In this document: positions 4,969 to 6,506 of the stretch, piece after piece
Layout: the number at the start of each line of letters is the position of its first letter
Position numbering within the stretch: position 1 is the stretch's first letter
Assembly (NCBI GenBank): GCA_018814465.1
Contig: JAHIZR010000328.1
Location: 1 to 6,506, forward strand
Length of the DNA stretch: 6,506 nucleotides
Source: a bacterium
GTDB taxonomy: Bacteria; Electryoneota; RPQS01
Direction of reading: 5' to 3'
Program-made: the position numbers and the translations under genes
The notes under the pieces: generated by a model
Seen by the model: the letters and a program-made list of their open reading frames with translations, nothing else
Database searches by the model: none
Told to the model about the DNA's origin: nothing

Positions 4969-6506
4969 ATGAGGCTTTCTTTCTGCATTCTTGCGCTGCT
5001 GAACGCGTCGCTGTCCTTCGGCGTCACAATCACCGGAGTGGCGCTGCTCGAAGGCGAGACTGATCATTCGGGCATCGAGGTATGGTTTGGTGCCGTCAGC
5101 CCGTCTGCCGAAACCGATTCGGCTTTCACAAACAGCCTGGGAAACTTCGCCGTCAATATCGAACCGGGATTCTATGATGTTTGCTACTCAAAACCGGGAT
5201 TTGAGACTATCACTTTCCGGGACCAAGTGCTGTTCGTTGATACGAACCTATCTCAGGTCGTACTGACAGAAAGCAATCCATCGAGCGGAGACTTAATCGG
5301 ATCGATCGGTCCCGGCGTAATCCAAATATCGAATCACATCAGAGTTCCAAATGGACGATATCTTGAAATCGCTCCCGGAACGAGGGTTGAATTTACCGGA
5401 CCGTACCGATTTACGGTTGAAGGCACACTCACAGCGATTGGGACCGAACAGGATTCGATCGTATTCACGGCAACGGACTCGAGTGTTTCATGGGATGGGA
5501 TTCTCCTGGTTGCCTTTTCCGATGCTTCCGTTCTCGAGTACTGCAAAGTCAAGTACGCAAACGAAATCGGTTACATGGGCGGTGGAATCAGCATTCTCTC
5601 TTCAAACGCAAATATCCATCGTTGTACAATTCAGCACTGCGATGGCGGGAACTATGGGGGCGGATTGTATATCCGTGATGCTTCTCCGACAATAGATCAG
5701 TGTGTAATAGAACACAATGAAGCATACGCCGGCGGAGGAATTCATATGTCAAGCGAGGCGTCACCGGTGATTACCGATTGTGTGATTCGCAATAATTCTG
5801 CGAATCGTGGCGGAGGAATCCTCGTGGGAAGTGACACCAACGGAGCGACGATAACGGGTTGTTCGATTCATTCCAATTCCGCGACAACCGGCGGTGGAGT
5901 AGAACTCTTAGGCCCTGCGGACATTAGCTTTATCGAGAATGACATATATGACAATCACGCTGATCATTCCGGAGGAGGTCTGTTCGCAGGATCATCATCT
6001 CAGTTCATTCGCTGTTCGATTTGGAACAACTCCGCCGGGTATGGATCAGGAGGCGCGTACATTGCCGGAGGTTCACCCGAATTTTTAAACTGTACGATTG
6101 ACGGAAATTGCTCGCTGGATTATACCGATGCGGTGTTGACTAACTGTATTATCCGCGGCTATTCCTCAAATACATTGTCTTTTTATCGGAGCAGTGCAAG
6201 CCGTATCTCCTACTGCTGTATTTGGACCGGGAATGGAGACCCTATCGGCTTCATTGGCGACGATTCGACATATGCACCGCCTTTTATCGGCAAGACTATT
6301 ACAACGAATATTAATGAAGATTCCTGCGACACCTACCTCAACATCTTCGAAGATCCGCTCTTTATCGATGCTGAGAACGGCAACTATCATCTGCGGGAAG
6401 GTTCGCCCTGCATTGACGCCGGCGATCCGAATTTGCCCTATGATCCCGATGGAACCATTGCCGATATCGGAGCATTTTATTTTCCTCAACAACAGTCAGT
6501 TGACAA
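4969..6506 (+). CDS. Right-handed beta-helix surface protein, paralogue of the preceding gene (3'-partial)
   Basis: The frame was translated codon by codon: 512 codons without a stop, running off the window. Residues 1-18 are a signal peptide (MRLSFCILALL..., probable cleavage after SFG, the same site as in CDS2). Residues 19-102 are a carboxypeptidase-regulatory-like domain close to that of CDS2. Residues 107-187 form the lead-in (LEIAPGTRVEFTG, GTLTAIGTEQDSIVF, SWDGI). Residues 188-420 are beta-helix coils with GGG turns at 204, 230, 255, 281, 308 and 335 and a degenerate SGG at 360. A Cys ladder runs 192, 219, 245, 271, 298, (Asn324), 349, 375, 393, 416/417. Residues 451-505 are the adapter cassette, nearly identical in DNA to that of CDS2. 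By alignment with CDS2 about 94 residues are missing, presumably the T9SS sorting tail, giving a predicted full length near 606. It is probably exported by T9SS; ligand or activity unknown. The two genes look like a tandem duplication whose helices diverged. Confidence 0.93.
   Translation, partial: MRLSFCILALLNASLSFGVTITGVALLEGETDHSGIEVWFGAVSPSAETDSAFTNSLGNFAVNIEPGFYDVCYSKPGFETITFRDQVLFVDTNLSQVVLTESNPSSGDLIGSIGPGVIQISNHIRVPNGRYLEIAPGTRVEFTGPYRFTVEGTLTAIGTEQDSIVFTATDSSVSWDGILLVAFSDASVLEYCKVKYANEIGYMGGGISILSSNANIHRCTIQHCDGGNYGGGLYIRDASPTIDQCVIEHNEAYAGGGIHMSSEASPVITDCVIRNNSANRGGGILVGSDTNGATITGCSIHSNSATTGGGVELLGPADISFIENDIYDNHADHSGGGLFAGSSSQFIRCSIWNNSAGYGSGGAYIAGGSPEFLNCTIDGNCSLDYTDAVLTNCIIRGYSSNTLSFYRSSASRISYCCIWTGNGDPIGFIGDDSTYAPPFIGKTITTNINEDSCDTYLNIFEDPLFIDAENGNYHLREGSPCIDAGDPNLPYDPDGTIADIGAFYFPQQQSVD
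5020..5142 (+). repeat. N-terminal paralogous segment, copy 2 (partner 3066-3188)
   Basis: This is the counterpart of 3066-3188, with about 73% DNA and 80% protein identity by hand count. It contains the shared stretches TGVALLE, ETDHSGIEV and AVSPSAETDS. Confidence 0.85.
5530..6228 (+). repeat. Degenerate beta-helix coil repeats in CDS3
   Basis: Coils of 25-27 residues carry GGG turns and one stacked Cys each, more regular than in CDS2. Spacings between ladder positions are 27, 26, 26, 27, 26, 25, 26, 18 and 23. The coils do not align one-to-one in sequence with those of CDS2 beyond this pattern. Confidence 0.8.
6319..6473 (+). repeat. C-terminal adapter cassette, copy 2 (partner 4476-4630)
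   Basis: This is the counterpart of 4476-4630 at a constant offset of 1843 nt without gaps, with 10 differences in 155. Identity is complete over 6418-6473. Confidence 0.9.

Noticed and set aside
3012..6506. Phage tail-spike or pectate lyase assignment for the beta-helix proteins
   Set aside because: The signal peptides in both, the T9SS tail in CDS2 and the carboxypeptidase-regulatory-like N termini fit exported surface proteins. No phage genes are nearby and no lyase catalytic residues were recognised.

Overview
The window (about half G+C) carries three co-directional plus-strand genes for large secreted or surface proteins. There are no RNA genes, mobile elements or CRISPR. CDS2 ends in a Por/type IX secretion (T9SS) type A sorting tail (QNYPNPFN...). 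This tail, with right-handed beta-helix proteins and a 'choice-of-anchor Q'-like segment, points to the Fibrobacterota-Chlorobiota-Bacteroidota (FCB) superphylum, probably one of its less-cultured candidate phyla. Both internal genes have clear Shine-Dalgarno sites, which fits poorly with classical Bacteroidota. The species cannot be named from this sequence.

Layout. (1) 2-2632: the C-terminal 876 codons of a multidomain secreted protein whose start lies upstream of the window. Its N-terminal half is an unrecognised, enzyme-like domain with a faint M14 zinc-carboxypeptidase motif order. It is followed by a fibronectin-III-like domain, a beta-sandwich of the 'PNGG-TW' type, a MAM/jelly-roll-like domain and a last fibronectin-III-like domain, with no T9SS tail. 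(2) 2633-3011: a 379-nt intergenic region with several inverted repeats, a possible FCB-type promoter and a strong terminator-like hairpin just before the Shine-Dalgarno of the next gene. (3) 3012-4946: a complete 644-residue T9SS-exported beta-helix protein. (4) 4969-6506: a paralogue of it, 22 nt downstream and cut by the window end after 512 codons.

Genes 3 and 4 look like an operon of two surface or secreted beta-helix proteins built on one plan: signal peptide, carboxypeptidase-regulatory-like domain, beta-helix, adapter, sorting tail (seen only in the first). The ligand or substrate of neither can be read from the sequence. Most notable are an 8-G tract inside CDS2, where a 1-nt slip either way truncates the protein before its sorting tail (a possible on/off switch), and mosaic divergence of the paralogues: about 94% DNA identity in the adapter, about 73% at the N terminus and no clear alignment in between. 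The leader hairpin and the unassigned catalytic-looking domain also deserve checking.
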